Origin: Bacillus sp. V59.32b
GTDB taxonomy: Bacteria; Bacillota; Bacilli; Bacillales; DSM-1321
DNA length: 46,384 nucleotides
NCBI RefSeq assembly: GCF_003429085.1
Contig: NZ_QVTC01000043.1
Coordinates: 1 to 46,384 of the forward strand
Direction of reading: 5' to 3'
The notes beneath the pieces were generated by a model. The model did not search any database, was not told the origin of the DNA, and saw only the letters and a program-made list of their open reading frames with translations. This document shows, one piece after another, positions 21,583 to 30,906 of the stretch. The translations under genes were made by a program, and so were the position numbers. How positions within the stretch are numbered: the stretch's first letter is position 1; each line of letters begins with the position of its first letter.

Positions 21583-23805
21583 CTACTCAATTAGAATGCT
21601 TGTGTCGATTCTGTCTTCTTTTCCAGATTTCTTCGCATAAATGACCGCTTTGTATATTCCTTTTGACGGGAGTTTATCCCGGGGAATTTCTTTTTTAATC
21701 ATTCCACCCTCCTTATTCCTTCCCCAATCCATGAATCCGGCAAATTGGAGGGTCTCCATTTCGTATAAAGCAATTCCATATTCCTCCGCCCCTCTAGGTA
21801 AATACATTTCATAACGATACGTCCCCTCCTGATCGCCTGCACCAAAATCAAAGCCCATAACCCGCGGATAATCCGGCTCTTCTTTCACATATAAAAATGG
21901 CAGACTGATGTGATTGGTTCCTTCCATCAGGGTAAGATAGCCATCATAGATGTTTTTTTTCATTTCTTTTGGATTGACTTGGAGGCCGACCGCGATTTGT
22001 TTTTTCTCTCCCGGCTTAATTGTAAATGCAGAAGGGAGATCCCAGGTAACACCATACTCGCTTTTTGGCATGTTAAATGAGTAATGCTTGATTGTTTTGC
22101 CGTCATTTTTCACTATTACTTTTTCTCCATGTTTATCAATGCCCCCCTTTTTTTCATACATGCCAAAGGATAATGAGCTTGGAACGAGCAAGGAATCTGC
22201 TTTCACAGCCTGTTCAATCTGCAATCGTCCCGCTCCCTGTTCAAAGGTGCGGTATAATTCCCGGTCGGCTTTTTGCAATGGTTTGGAAGTAGACATCAAT
22301 GCGGATTTAACCTGTTCCGGCGTCCAGTCAGGGTGAGCCTGCAAAATAAGCGCGCAGGCACCGGCAACGTGCGGGGCGGCCATGCTTGTCCCTTGCAAGG
22401 ACAAATATCCAGAAGGAATCGTGCTTTTAATCGCTACTCCGGGCGCTAAGATATCCGGCTTTATTCCCCAACTGACCGTAACCGGTCCTCTTGAACTAAA
22501 ATCAGCTAATTTATCTACTTCCTTCTTATATATAAATCGTACAACATAATCTTTCTTCGTAAGAATTTGTTTTTTTAATGTTTCTCCTTCTTTTTCATTG
22601 ATCGTTACCGCCCGCATGGCAGTTTTTTCTTCAATGGATCCGGTGAATTCACCTTTTGTATTATTGTAAATAATGACTGCCTTTGCCCCGGCTCTTTCTG
22701 CGTTTCTTACCTTATCTAAAAAAGTGATTGTTCCGCGTTTAAGTAAAACCACTTTGTCTTTGGCTTTACGCAATTCCTTGCTATATCCTAGACCCCCGTA
22801 AATGATAGAAGACGAAAAGACGAGGTCCCATTTTTTCGAGCCTTGAAGCGGAAGCAAGCGGATATTCTGTTTCTGCCCGCCTAAGCCTGTGACGAGATAT
22901 GGAACTTCAAGCGGTGGAGTCGAAGCACCTACCGATATCGCTTTCTCAGCTGTTCCCGGTGACCCAACCGTCCAGACGTCAGGGCCTGAATTTCCATTTG
23001 ATGTGACAGCAACGATCCCATGATCGACCGCTTTATTCAACGCTTGAGAAATTGGAAGGTCAGGTCCGTTGATATTATTGCCCAATGAGAGATTCAGGAC
23101 ATCCACTCTATCTTTGATCGCTGCATCTATCGCAGCGAGAACTTGCTCTGTGTTGCCAACACCACCCGGACCGAGAGCACGATAAGCAAAAATCTCCGCT
23201 TCCGGCGCAACTCCTTTCATTTTGCCATTTGCCGCAATGATTCCCGCGACATGCGTTCCGTGAACAGTAGATAATCCACCGCGATTCTTTGTTTCCATTG
23301 GATCGTCATCCCCGTCAACAAGATCACGCCCAAAATGGTAGGATCTCCGCAGGTCCGGGTGTTCATAGTCCATACCCGTATCGATCACGCCAACCTTGAC
23401 TCCTTTTCCTGTAATTCGCTGATGCTTTTCATCAAATAAATGACGGATCTTGTTCGCACCAATAAAAGGGACACTTTCTTCTATGTCTGCATGATAATAG
23501 GAAACCTGTGATATATAGCTAATCTGGCTTTCTTTTTTGAGCTTCGCGATTTCTTCCGATTTCCCGGTAACTGAAAATCCGGATAAAGCGTATTGATAAA
23601 TGTGACCTATCTTTAATGAAGAATACTTTTTCACGAGGTTTTGGATGGAGGCTCGGTCTGCCGGTCGCTTTAACGCGACTATGACCGTCGTTTTTTTCGA
23701 TGGATCTATCTTAGGCAGCGGAGGAATGCGGACAGCCGCAAGCGGGGCGGACATTGGGATGAGTAAAAACAATATCAATAACAGAAAAATGATTTTTCTT
23801 TTCAC
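21583..23805 (-). CDS. Secreted subtilisin-like serine protease (S8 family, Vpr-like)
   Basis: This 740-aa protease has a signal peptide (MKRKI plus a hydrophobic run, cleavage near APLAA, residue 24) and an I9-type propeptide (about 39-105). The S8 catalytic domain has Asp142 (GVIDTGMDYEHP), His182 (VHGTHVAG), the oxyanion Asn272 and Ser474 (GTSMAAPHVAG). A PA domain is inserted at about 300-430, and a C-terminal beta-rich region extends to 740. This architecture is that of Vpr-type extracellular proteases. The start is GTG (23805) with AAGGAGG at 7 nt, but that RBS is locked in a hairpin. No terminator is visible before the atp promoter. It interrupts the usual upp-atp order. Confidence 0.92.
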   Translation of the reverse strand: MKRKIIFLLLILFLLIPMSAPLAAVRIPPLPKIDPSKKTTVIVALKRPADRASIQNLVKKYSSLKIGHIYQYALSGFSVTGKSEEIAKLKKESQISYISQVSYYHADIEESVPFIGANKIRHLFDEKHQRITGKGVKVGVIDTGMDYEHPDLRRSYHFGRDLVDGDDDPMETKNRGGLSTVHGTHVAGIIAANGKMKGVAPEAEIFAYRALGPGGVGNTEQVLAAIDAAIKDRVDVLNLSLGNNINGPDLPISQALNKAVDHGIVAVTSNGNSGPDVWTVGSPGTAEKAISVGASTPPLEVPYLVTGLGGQKQNIRLLPLQGSKKWDLVFSSSIIYGGLGYSKELRKAKDKVVLLKRGTITFLDKVRNAERAGAKAVIIYNNTKGEFTGSIEEKTAMRAVTINEKEGETLKKQILTKKDYVVRFIYKKEVDKLADFSSRGPVTVSWGIKPDILAPGVAIKSTIPSGYLSLQGTSMAAPHVAGACALILQAHPDWTPEQVKSALMSTSKPLQKADRELYRTFEQGAGRLQIEQAVKADSLLVPSSLSFGMYEKKGGIDKHGEKVIVKNDGKTIKHYSFNMPKSEYGVTWDLPSAFTIKPGEKKQIAVGLQVNPKEMKKNIYDGYLTLMEGTNHISLPFLYVKEEPDYPRVMGFDFGAGDQEGTYRYEMYLPRGAEEYGIALYEMETLQFAGFMDWGRNKEGGMIKKEIPRDKLPSKGIYKAVIYAKKSGKEDRIDTSILIE

Positions 23806-23811
23806 AATGAC

Positions 23812-23867
23812 GCCTCCTTTTTTACATAGGGTTTCACCGCGGAAATAAGCTATGCAAAAAAGGAGGC
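23812..23867 (-). promoter_or_regulatory. 18-bp hairpin sequestering the protease Shine-Dalgarno
   Basis: In minus-strand RNA GCCUCCUUUUUUGCAUAG (from 23867-23850) pairs with CUAUGUAAAAAAGGAGGC (from 23829-23812) across a 20-nt loop. All 18 positions pair and the only non-Watson-Crick pair is a G-U. The 3' arm contains the entire AAGGAGG ribosome-binding site of the protease gene. No U-run follows, so it is not a normal terminator. Confidence 0.8.
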
Positions 23868-23891
23868 TATTTGGAATGTGGTGCTATTTGT

Positions 23892-25061
23892 TTACAAACC
23901 ACGCGTCTCATGTAACGGGTCATACGGGTTTGGCGGAGCATCGATTTTCTTAAAATAGAAGCGTATCGCCTCGGCAATACGTTTAGACGCAAAGCCGTCT
24001 CCGTACGGATTGGATGCTTTGGCCATTTCCTGATGTTTCTCACGATTTGTCAGTAATTCCGTGGCAAGACGGTATACATCTTCCTCATTCGTGCCTGCAA
24101 GTTTCAGGGTGCCTGCTTCAATTCCTTCGGGACGTTCGGTCGTATCCCTTAAGACAAGTACCGGAACTCCAAGGGAAGGAGCTTCTTCCTGCACTCCACC
24201 AGAATCAGTCAAAATCAGATGTGCTCTGGACGCAAAGTTATGGAAATCAAAGACATCAAGCGGTTCGATTAAATGAACGCGATCATCTTTTCCGAGGACA
24301 TCATCAGCGATTTCTTGTACGACCGGATTTAGGTGGACCGGATAGATCACTTGCACATCTTCCTGCTCTCTGACGATCCTTTTGACAGCGCCGAAAATAT
24401 TCCTCATCGGCTCGCCAAGATTTTCGCGGCGATGGGCCGTCAGCAAAATCAAGCGGTCTTTCCCGATTTTATCAAGCACAGGATGGGTGTATCCTTCGCT
24501 TTTTACAGTCGTGCGAAGCGCATCAATTGCGGTGTTCCCAGTGACAAAGATATCAGCTTCTTTTTTATTTTCGCCGTGGAGGTTTTGGGCAGCCTTCGGT
24601 GTCGGGGCGAAGTGCAAATCGGCGATGACCCCTGTCAGCTGCCTGTTCATTTCCTCGGGATACGGCGAATATTTATTCCATGTGCGAAGGCCTGCCTCAA
24701 CATGCCCTACCACAATTTGATTGTAAAAAGCAGCCAGTCCGGCTATGAATGTAGTCGTCGTGTCACCGTGAACGAGGACAATGTCCGGTTTCGCTTCTTT
24801 CATAACCTTATCAAGACCCTCCAAGCCTCTTGTCGTAACGTCAACCAAGGTTTGGCGGTCTTTCATAATATTAAGGTCATAATCAGGCTTTATTGAAAAG
24901 ATCTCCAGCACTTGATCAAGCATTTGCCGGTGCTGTGCTGTCACAGCAACAACCGATTCGAAATGTTCCGGCTGATCTTGCAGCTCCAGTACCAGCGGAG
25001 CCATTTTAATCGCCTCAGGTCTTGTTCCGAAAATGGTCATAACTTTTATCGGCTTGATCAT
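23892..25061 (-). CDS. wecB: UDP-N-acetylglucosamine 2-epimerase (non-hydrolysing)
   Basis: This enzyme interconverts UDP-GlcNAc and UDP-ManNAc, the donor for teichoic-acid linkage units and other wall polymers, in the cytoplasm. The GT-B-like fold is recognisable from TIFGTRPEAIKMAPL, VHGDTTTTFIAGLAA, GHVEAGLRTWNKYSPYPEE and the C-terminal signature LTDSGGVQEEAPSLG with DTTERPEG. The ATG at 25061 has GGGAGG 8 nt upstream and gives 389 aa; a GTG three codons upstream is too close to the RBS. It lies 20 bp after upp and is probably co-transcribed. The B. subtilis homologue is called mnaA. Confidence 0.95.
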   Translation of the reverse strand: MIKPIKVMTIFGTRPEAIKMAPLVLELQDQPEHFESVVAVTAQHRQMLDQVLEIFSIKPDYDLNIMKDRQTLVDVTTRGLEGLDKVMKEAKPDIVLVHGDTTTTFIAGLAAFYNQIVVGHVEAGLRTWNKYSPYPEEMNRQLTGVIADLHFAPTPKAAQNLHGENKKEADIFVTGNTAIDALRTTVKSEGYTHPVLDKIGKDRLILLTAHRRENLGEPMRNIFGAVKRIVREQEDVQVIYPVHLNPVVQEIADDVLGKDDRVHLIEPLDVFDFHNFASRAHLILTDSGGVQEEAPSLGVPVLVLRDTTERPEGIEAGTLKLAGTNEEDVYRLATELLTNREKHQEMAKASNPYGDGFASKRIAEAIRFYFKKIDAPPNPYDPLHETRGL

Positions 25062-25081
25062 CTGATTCACCTCCCTTGAAG

Positions 25082-25735
<654 letters not shown>

Positions 25736-25829
25736 TTATTTTTTCGGAGTCGCACCATATCACACTTCTACTCATTTTACAGAAAAAGAAATCAGAAAGG
25801 AAGGAGATTGTCCCCCTTTTTTAAATAAA

Positions 25830-25851
25830 GAAAAACTCGTCGATTGACGAG
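25830..25851 (-). terminator. Second intrinsic terminator between glyA and upp
   Basis: On the minus strand CTCGTC, the loop AATC and GACGAG are followed by TTTTTC. It lies about 60 bp beyond the main glyA terminator. The stretch between the two can itself fold (GCGGAGA with TCTCCGC, and GAAAG with CTTTC inside). Confidence 0.7.
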
Positions 25852-25908
25852 CCGTAACGCGGAGATTAAACGTAGGCAGAAAGGACAGTTTATACTTTCC
25901 TCTCCGCC

Positions 25909-25940
25909 AAAAAAACCGTCCCCCTAAAAAGGGAACGGCT
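25909..25940 (-). terminator. Intrinsic terminator of glyA
   Basis: On the minus strand CCGTTCCC, a short loop and GGGGACGG are followed by seven T. It starts a few bases after the glyA stop codon. Confidence 0.85.
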
Positions 25941-25945
25941 GTTGC

Positions 25946-27187
25946 TTAGAATGATGGGTATAGCTCGTATTTTCCTGAAAGTGCTTCGACACGTTGTGTA
26001 GCTTCTTCCAGCTTTGCTTTGTCTTCATGGTTTTTAAGGACTAATCCAATGATCGCTGCAATTTCGTCCATATCACCCAGTCCGAAGCCGCGTGATGTAA
26101 CAGCTGCTGTTCCGATACGAATCCCGCTTGTCACGAATGGGCTTTCCGGGTCGTAAGGAATGGTATTTTTGTTTACGGTGATCCCGATCTCATCCAAAAC
26201 CTCTTCCGCTACCTTGCCTGTCAGATTGATCGTACGAAGGTCCAATAATAGCAGGTGGTTATCCGTCCCGCCGGAAACGAGATTCAGCCCTTCCTTTGTC
26301 AACGCTTTGCCGAGGCGTTTGGCATTATCAATAATCTGCTGTGAGTATTGTTTGAAATCACCCTGAAGCGCCTCACCAAAAGCAACTGCTTTAGCGGCGA
26401 TGACATGCATCAGCGGCCCACCCTGGATTCCGGGGAAAATCGATTTATCGATTTTCTTCGCGAATTCTTCTTTACATAAAATCATTCCGCCGCGGGGACC
26501 ACGAAGTGTTTTATGCGTCGTAGTCGTCACAAAATCGGCAAACGGGACCGGATTTGGGTGATGTCCGGTTGCCACCAAACCTGCAATGTGAGCCATATCG
26601 ACCATTAAGTAAGCGCCGACCTCATCGGCAATCTCCCGAAACCGTTTAAAATCGATTTCACGCGGATAGGCGCTTGCGCCCGCAACAATCAATTTTGGCT
26701 TATGTTGACGCGCTTTTTCCAATACATCATTATAGTCGATCAATTGCTTTTCCTGATCGACCCCGTATTCCACAAAATTATATTGTACACCGCTGAAATT
26801 AACCGGGCTGCCGTGTGTTAAATGGCCGCCATGTGACAAATTCATACCAAGAACCGTATCCCCTGCTTCAAGAATCGTGAAGTATACTGCCATATTTGCC
26901 TGCGCGCCCGAGTGAGGCTGTACGTTGACATGTTCTGCCCCGAATATTTTCTTCGCACGGTCACGGGCCAGATCTTCGACAACATCGACATATTCACAGC
27001 CACCGTAGTAACGCTTGCCTGGATAGCCTTCTGCATACTTGTTCGTTAAAACAGATCCTTGCGCTTCCATTACGGCTTCACTTACAAAGTTTTCAGACGC
27101 GATCAATTCAATCTTGCTTCGCTGACGCCCCAATTCTTGTTGAATCGCTTTAAAAACTTGTTCATCCTGTTTTGCTAAACGGTTCAT
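25946..27187 (-). CDS. glyA: Serine hydroxymethyltransferase
   Basis: GlyA is a PLP enzyme that converts serine and tetrahydrofolate to glycine and methylene-THF, the main one-carbon source for purine and thymidylate synthesis. The PLP lysine is Lys226 in [15 protein letters not shown], with Asp197 ([10 protein letters not shown]) contacting the cofactor. I choose ATG 27187 ([10 protein letters not shown]), giving 413 aa with AGGAGG 6 nt upstream; the frame is open seven codons further without a better RBS. PurR boxes upstream suggest purine control. Confidence 0.97.
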   Translation of the reverse strand: MNRLAKQDEQVFKAIQQELGRQRSKIELIASENFVSEAVMEAQGSVLTNKYAEGYPGKRYYGGCEYVDVVEDLARDRAKKIFGAEHVNVQPHSGAQANMAVYFTILEAGDTVLGMNLSHGGHLTHGSPVNFSGVQYNFVEYGVDQEKQLIDYNDVLEKARQHKPKLIVAGASAYPREIDFKRFREIADEVGAYLMVDMAHIAGLVATGHHPNPVPFADFVTTTTHKTLRGPRGGMILCKEEFAKKIDKSIFPGIQGGPLMHVIAAKAVAFGEALQGDFKQYSQQIIDNAKRLGKALTKEGLNLVSGGTDNHLLLLDLRTINLTGKVAEEVLDEIGITVNKNTIPYDPESPFVTSGIRIGTAAVTSRGFGLGDMDEIAAIIGLVLKNHEDKAKLEEATQRVEALSGKYELYPSF

Positions 27188-27266
27188 GGAAATCCTCCTC
27201 TTGATCATAAGTTTATTTGTTTTTATGTATACTTTGCATTTGGAAATCCTTCAAAAATTCTTCTCT

Positions 27267-27272
27267 ATTTTA
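27267..27272 (-). promoter_or_regulatory. Candidate -10 of the glyA promoter
   Basis: The minus strand shows TGTTAAAAT, an extended -10 (TGn plus TAAAAT), about 80 bp upstream of the glyA start codon. No good -35 is visible, compatible with a regulated promoter. The leader contains no recognised riboswitch. Confidence 0.5.
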
Positions 27273-27310
27273 ACACGTTCATCGTAAGAGGCATAGTCTG
27301 AATATTAATT

Positions 27311-27352
27311 ATTTCGAACATTTCAAGAAGGATTTGTTTAATCGTTCGCCTT
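27311..27352 (-). promoter_or_regulatory. PurR operator (two inverted PurBoxes) upstream of glyA
   Basis: ATTTCGAACATT at 27311-27322 on the plus strand fits the PurBox consensus AWWWCGAACWWT, with one W position to spare. The inverted partner AAGGCGAACGAT (minus strand, 27341-27352) matches the CGAAC core. The boxes are 18 bp apart, close to the spacing known for B. subtilis PurR sites, and glyA is a known PurR target there. Confidence 0.75.
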
Positions 27353-27408
27353 TTGGAAGGTTATTGCTTTTCTAAAATACTTTTATTTTACTTTTCACCC
27401 TAAAAAGA

Positions 27409-27468
27409 CAAAAAAACGGCCGGTAACAAGCCCGGTTAGAGTGGGTTAATGTCAGACTGCCGTTTTGA
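27409..27468 (-). terminator. Intrinsic terminator downstream of ywlG
   Basis: The 8-bp stem AAAACGGC/GCCGTTTT (27413-27420 with 27459-27466) has an inner CCGG/CCGG stem and is followed by a T-run on the minus strand. It separates the rpiB-ywlG unit from glyA. Confidence 0.75.
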
Positions 27469-27550
27469 ATTTCAATAAAATTAAAAGCAATTCGACCAAT
27501 CGTGTCGATGTTGTTTAATCCCAGCTTCCCATCTCAAAAATTTGGTCCCT

Positions 27551-28135
27551 TTAGGTACAGCTTTCGTTATCAGTTCCATTTTCATAGACCGCTCGCACGC
27601 CACCAATCAATTTCGGCCGTGTTTTCGCCATTGTCACATGGGCATGCCCAATCTCTTTCACGGTGCTTCTAAACGGAACCGCCACATGTTTAAGATGCAT
27701 GCCGATAAAAGTATCTCCTATGTCGATCCCGGCATCCGCTTTTATATGCTCGACTACGATCGCATCTGCCATATGATTATAGGCATAGGCAGCCATAGCC
27801 CCGCCTGCTGTCCGCACAGGAATAACCGAAACTTCCTCATAGCCTCGATTTCCAGCAATTTTTCTCGGTATCACTAATGCTCGGTTTACATGCTCGCAGC
27901 ATTGAAAAGCGATTTGCACTCCCGTTGCATCTTGAAATGCTATTAATTCTTCATATAACATTTGGGCAACTTCCAATGATCCATCTGTACCGATGCGTTC
28001 ACCGGCAACTTCACTTGTGCTACAGCCGATGACAAGCAATTTCTTTTCATTTAATTGAGCCTCTAATTGAAACTCTCGTAAAAGGGAATGAAATTGACTT
28101 TTCCACTCAGCTAGACTGTTTGCATCAATTCCCAT
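27551..28135 (-). CDS. ywlG: YwlG family protein (TIGR01440, UPF0340)
   Basis: The 194-aa cytoplasmic protein belongs to a conserved Bacillus family encoded between rpiB and glyA. Recognisable segments include KKLLVIGCSTSEVAGERIGT, a serine/glycine-rich possible ligand site, and AIVVEHIKADAGIDIGDTFIG. No membrane segment or known catalytic motif is evident. The biochemical role is unknown to me. The RBS AAAGGAG precedes ATG. It follows rpiB by 32 bp, probably in one transcript. Confidence 0.88.
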   Translation of the reverse strand: MGIDANSLAEWKSQFHSLLREFQLEAQLNEKKLLVIGCSTSEVAGERIGTDGSLEVAQMLYEELIAFQDATGVQIAFQCCEHVNRALVIPRKIAGNRGYEEVSVIPVRTAGGAMAAYAYNHMADAIVVEHIKADAGIDIGDTFIGMHLKHVAVPFRSTVKEIGHAHVTMAKTRPKLIGGVRAVYENGTDNESCT

Positions 28136-28167
28136 AAAAAAACTCCTTTCGAGATCTTTCCGAAAAG

Positions 28168-28614
28168 TTATTGGTTCTTCGCCTCATACTCCGTTATTTT
28201 TCCTATGCGATTCGCATGTCGGCCTGCCTCGAACTCAGAAGTCAGCCAGGTTTGCGCGATTTCCCTGGCAAGGCCCGGTCCGATTACACGTTCCCCCATC
28301 GCCAAGATATTGCTGTCATTATGCTGGCGTGTTAATTTCGCGCTATACACATCGTGGACAAGCGCACAACGAACGCCCTTTACTTTATTAGCCGCAATCG
28401 ACATGCCGATTCCCGTCCCGCAGATTAAAATGCCTCTGTCAAACTGTCCCTTCGCTACCTTTTCAGCTACCGGAAGCGCATAATCAGGATAGTCCACAGA
28501 AGTATCACACTCACAGCCAAAATCCTCATATTGAATACCTAGTTCATCCATCAGTTTCTTGATTTCCTCGCGTATATTAAGCCCGCCATGGTCGGAAGCA
28601 ATCGCAACTTTCAT
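28168..28614 (-). CDS. rpiB: Ribose-5-phosphate isomerase B
   Basis: RpiB interconverts ribose-5-phosphate and ribulose-5-phosphate in the pentose phosphate pathway. The 148-aa product shows ASDHGGLNIRE at the N-terminus, the catalytic Cys65 in LICGTGIGMSIAANK, and HNDSNILAMGERVIGPGLA. It occupies the position of ywlF in B. subtilis. Related LacA/LacB proteins are alternatives, but length, context and the cysteine favour RpiB. Confidence 0.93.
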   Translation of the reverse strand: MKVAIASDHGGLNIREEIKKLMDELGIQYEDFGCECDTSVDYPDYALPVAEKVAKGQFDRGILICGTGIGMSIAANKVKGVRCALVHDVYSAKLTRQHNDSNILAMGERVIGPGLAREIAQTWLTSEFEAGRHANRIGKITEYEAKNQ

Positions 28615-28720
28615 ATATATCCCCCTCTTTCATTAGCCGATTCTTTTTATATATTGTGTCACAAATATAGGAAAAGATAAAGAATCTGAAACAACGCTAC
28701 TAATTGATGAGTCTATTAAG

Positions 28721-29002
28721 GTAGTCGGTTTGATGAGTTTTATAGCGGGGATTTTCGTTTTGTAGTCCGTTCCGGATTTCGTAGCTGGAATTTCGATTTT
28801 GTAGCCGATTGGATCAGTTTTGTAGCCGAAATTTTGGGTTTTATAGCGGGAATTTGCGTTTAGTAGCCGTTGCCCTTTTTTGTAGCGGAAATTCTGTTTT
28901 TGTTGCCGGCTTCATCAGGGTTGTAGCCGACATTTGTTCTTTTGTAGCGGAGATCTTCGTTTTGTAGCCGTCGCCCTTTTTTGTAGCGGGGATCTCCATT
29001 TT
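28721..29002 (-). repeat. GTAGCSG ~20-bp-period array (array B)
   Basis: GTAGC or ATAGC cores recur on the plus strand at about 28721, 28742, 28762, 28781, 28801, 28822, 28843, 28863, 28882, 28902 (a GTTGC variant), 28923, 28944, 28964 and 28983. Steps are 19-21 bp and units end in T-runs. Sub-sequences such as GCGGGGATCTCCATTTT closely match units of array C in the nuo operon (GCGGACATCTCCACTTTT). The array fills most of the 533-bp gap between rpiB and the chemotaxis receptor gene; no gene is supported there. Confidence 0.88.
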
Positions 29003-29098
29003 GAACCAGCTCCGGAGTTCGTAACAAAAATTAAAAGATGGCAACGGATCTTTGAGCTAGGTCGTAATTAGGAGTCAGGAATCTGTATATGTTCTTCT

Positions 29099-29142
29099 CA
29101 AAAAAAAGCTTTGGAAACCCCAAAGTTTCCAAAGCTTTTTTT
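29099..29142 (-). terminator. Intrinsic terminator after the chemotaxis receptor gene
   Basis: A near-perfect inverted repeat of about 18 bp (AAAAAAAGCTTTGGAAAC and its complement) is flanked by A- and T-runs and can work in both directions. It sits 6 bp past the receptor stop codon. Confidence 0.92.
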
Positions 29143-29147
29143 GCTAT

Positions 29148-30437
29148 TTATAGTTGAAAGCGAGTGATCGTTTTCTTTAATTTTGTTGCCTGCGCTTTTA
29201 ATTCATCTGCCAGCTTGTCCACATCTTCAATTACCCCGGTTTGGTCCTGAGTCGCAGCCGTTACTTCTTCTGCACCCGCAGATGTTTCTTCTGCGATCGC
29301 GTCTACTTCCTGTGATTGGCGCGCGGTCATCTGGATGCTGTCCATTTGCCGATCGACTAATCCGGTAATATCCTGAACCGCCCCAGCGACCTTGTGAACG
29401 GCCTTTGTCATCTCTTCAATAGCGGTGTTTGTTTCATTGCCTTTTTGCGCTTCCTTATTAGCGCTGTCCACCTGTTCACTGATTTGTTTGACAACCCCCT
29501 GCACATCGGTCTGAATGTTTTGGATGAGCGAGGAAATGCCCTGTACCGCCTGCGCACTTTGATCAGCAAGCATTCGGACTTCCTCGGCGACTACCGCAAA
29601 ACCTTTTCCATGTTCCCCGGCGCGGGCTGCTTCAATCGAAGCATTGAGGGCGAGCAGATTCGTCTGTGCAGCGATGTCGCCAACCAATTGAATGATTTGC
29701 TCAACCTTTTTTGCGTTCTCTTCCAGCCCTTTGACCGCATGCAAGGACTGCTGATTTTCTTCAGCCAACTGATGGATTCCGCTAACTAACGAATTAATGA
29801 CATCCTTACTTCTTTCAAGCTCGGCAACCATTTCGTGTGACGTATCAGCAGAAGCGTTTGCTTTCGTCTGGACTTCTTTTGCGATCATGATGACATCTTC
29901 CACCGACTCGGCCGTATTTTGAATCGAAACCGCTGAATTATCTGCACCCAGTGATATTTCCTCAACCGTTCGCGCTATACTTTCCGCTTGTTCCGCAGCC
30001 AATGAAGAGGCATTTGAAATGGAGATTACTTTTTCATTCGTTTCCCGGAAGTTCTCTTCAATGCTTTGCACCATTCCTCTTAAATTATGAAGCATATGGT
30101 TAAAAGCAATGCCAAGGGAACGAATTTCGTCATCCGAATTTGATACTTCAGCATTCACTTTAATATTTCCGTCCGCTGCCTCCAAAGCAACTCTCTCAAG
30201 CTTTTGCAATGGTTTAATAATTAATCCTGCAGCGAAGAAGGTCAGGATCGCGGACCAGACGATTCCTAACGAAAGCGTAATGGCCGTAAACAAGGCTTCA
30301 CTAATTCCTTCAAAAAATAAAGGATAGAGGACATAAATAAACAAATAGCTCGTTGAATACGTAATAACCGCAAGAGTCGTGCTTAGAATAATCAACTTTT
30401 TTCGCAATCCTAATTTGTAGGTCTTTTTTTCCCCCAC
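29148..30437 (-). CDS. Methyl-accepting chemotaxis-type protein without periplasmic sensor domain
   Basis: The 429-aa membrane signalling protein has two closely spaced helices (about residues 15-36 and 42-66) with almost no extracytoplasmic loop. A HAMP linker follows (about 68-120), then a long helical signalling domain. The hairpin tip that binds CheA/CheW is visible at [24 protein letters not shown]...[10 protein letters not shown]. Lacking a loop sensor, it may sense membrane or cytoplasmic cues (inference). The start is GTG at 30437 with AGGGGG upstream. It follows ywlE by 25 bp and probably shares its transcript; B. subtilis has no receptor here to my knowledge. Confidence 0.9.
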   Translation of the reverse strand: MGEKKTYKLGLRKKLIILSTTLAVITYSTSYLFIYVLYPLFFEGISEALFTAITLSLGIVWSAILTFFAAGLIIKPLQKLERVALEAADGNIKVNAEVSNSDDEIRSLGIAFNHMLHNLRGMVQSIEENFRETNEKVISISNASSLAAEQAESIARTVEEISLGADNSAVSIQNTAESVEDVIMIAKEVQTKANASADTSHEMVAELERSKDVINSLVSGIHQLAEENQQSLHAVKGLEENAKKVEQIIQLVGDIAAQTNLLALNASIEAARAGEHGKGFAVVAEEVRMLADQSAQAVQGISSLIQNIQTDVQGVVKQISEQVDSANKEAQKGNETNTAIEEMTKAVHKVAGAVQDITGLVDRQMDSIQMTARQSQEVDAIAEETSAGAEEVTAATQDQTGVIEDVDKLADELKAQATKLKKTITRFQL

Positions 30438-30462
30438 AGCAATTTCCCCCTATCACCTTCCA

Positions 30463-30906
30463 TTAAAGTCTCAACTTATCGATTAACTGGTCGATCAAAT
30501 CGGAAAGCTCCCGGAAGGTTTCATTGTATATGTTTTGTGATCCTCCAAATGGATCGGAAACATCTCTATCTTTTATATCGGCAAAAATAAATTCTTTTAA
30601 GGTAAAAGTTTTATCAAGAGCCCTCGGATACGAATCCATGATCATCCATTTATGGTACTCTGTCATCGTAAATATATGTGTGGCCCAATTAATTTCCCGT
30701 TCCGTTAAAGGGGTCGATATGTGATTGTGTGTCATTGAATTTTTAGTTAGAACATCTTTTGCGTACGGAGAGGCACCCTGACCGGCAGCCGCAAATACAC
30801 CCGCTGATTTCACTTCGATGCCGGGGATATTCTTGCTTCTCAATATCGCCTCAGCCATCGGGCTTCTACATGTATTTCCCGTGCAAACAAATAAAACTTT
30901 TATCAT
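30463..30906 (-). CDS. ywlE: Protein-arginine phosphatase YwlE (low-molecular-weight phosphatase family)
   Basis: YwlE removes phosphate from arginine residues phosphorylated by McsB, thereby opposing McsB-ClpCP protein marking and CtsR control. The 147-aa product has the P-loop VCTGNTCRS (Cys8, Arg14) and the general acid Asp118 in SDPFGGS. Thr12 in the P-loop is the residue known to select for phosphoarginine over phosphotyrosine in YwlE. The start at 30906 has GGAGG 8 nt upstream. Synteny with B. subtilis supports the call. Confidence 0.94.
   Translation of the reverse strand: MIKVLFVCTGNTCRSPMAEAILRSKNIPGIEVKSAGVFAAAGQGASPYAKDVLTKNSMTHNHISTPLTEREINWATHIFTMTEYHKWMIMDSYPRALDKTFTLKEFIFADIKDRDVSDPFGGSQNIYNETFRELSDLIDQLIDKLRL

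Noticed and set aside
28640-28690. TTGTGACACAA palindrome upstream of rpiB as a Rex site
   Set aside because: The half-sites are separated by one base instead of the six required for Rex or FNR; probably chance.
28841-29044. 67-codon minus-strand ORF in the rpiB-receptor gap
   Set aside because: It consists of translated array B units with no RBS; it is treated as repeat.
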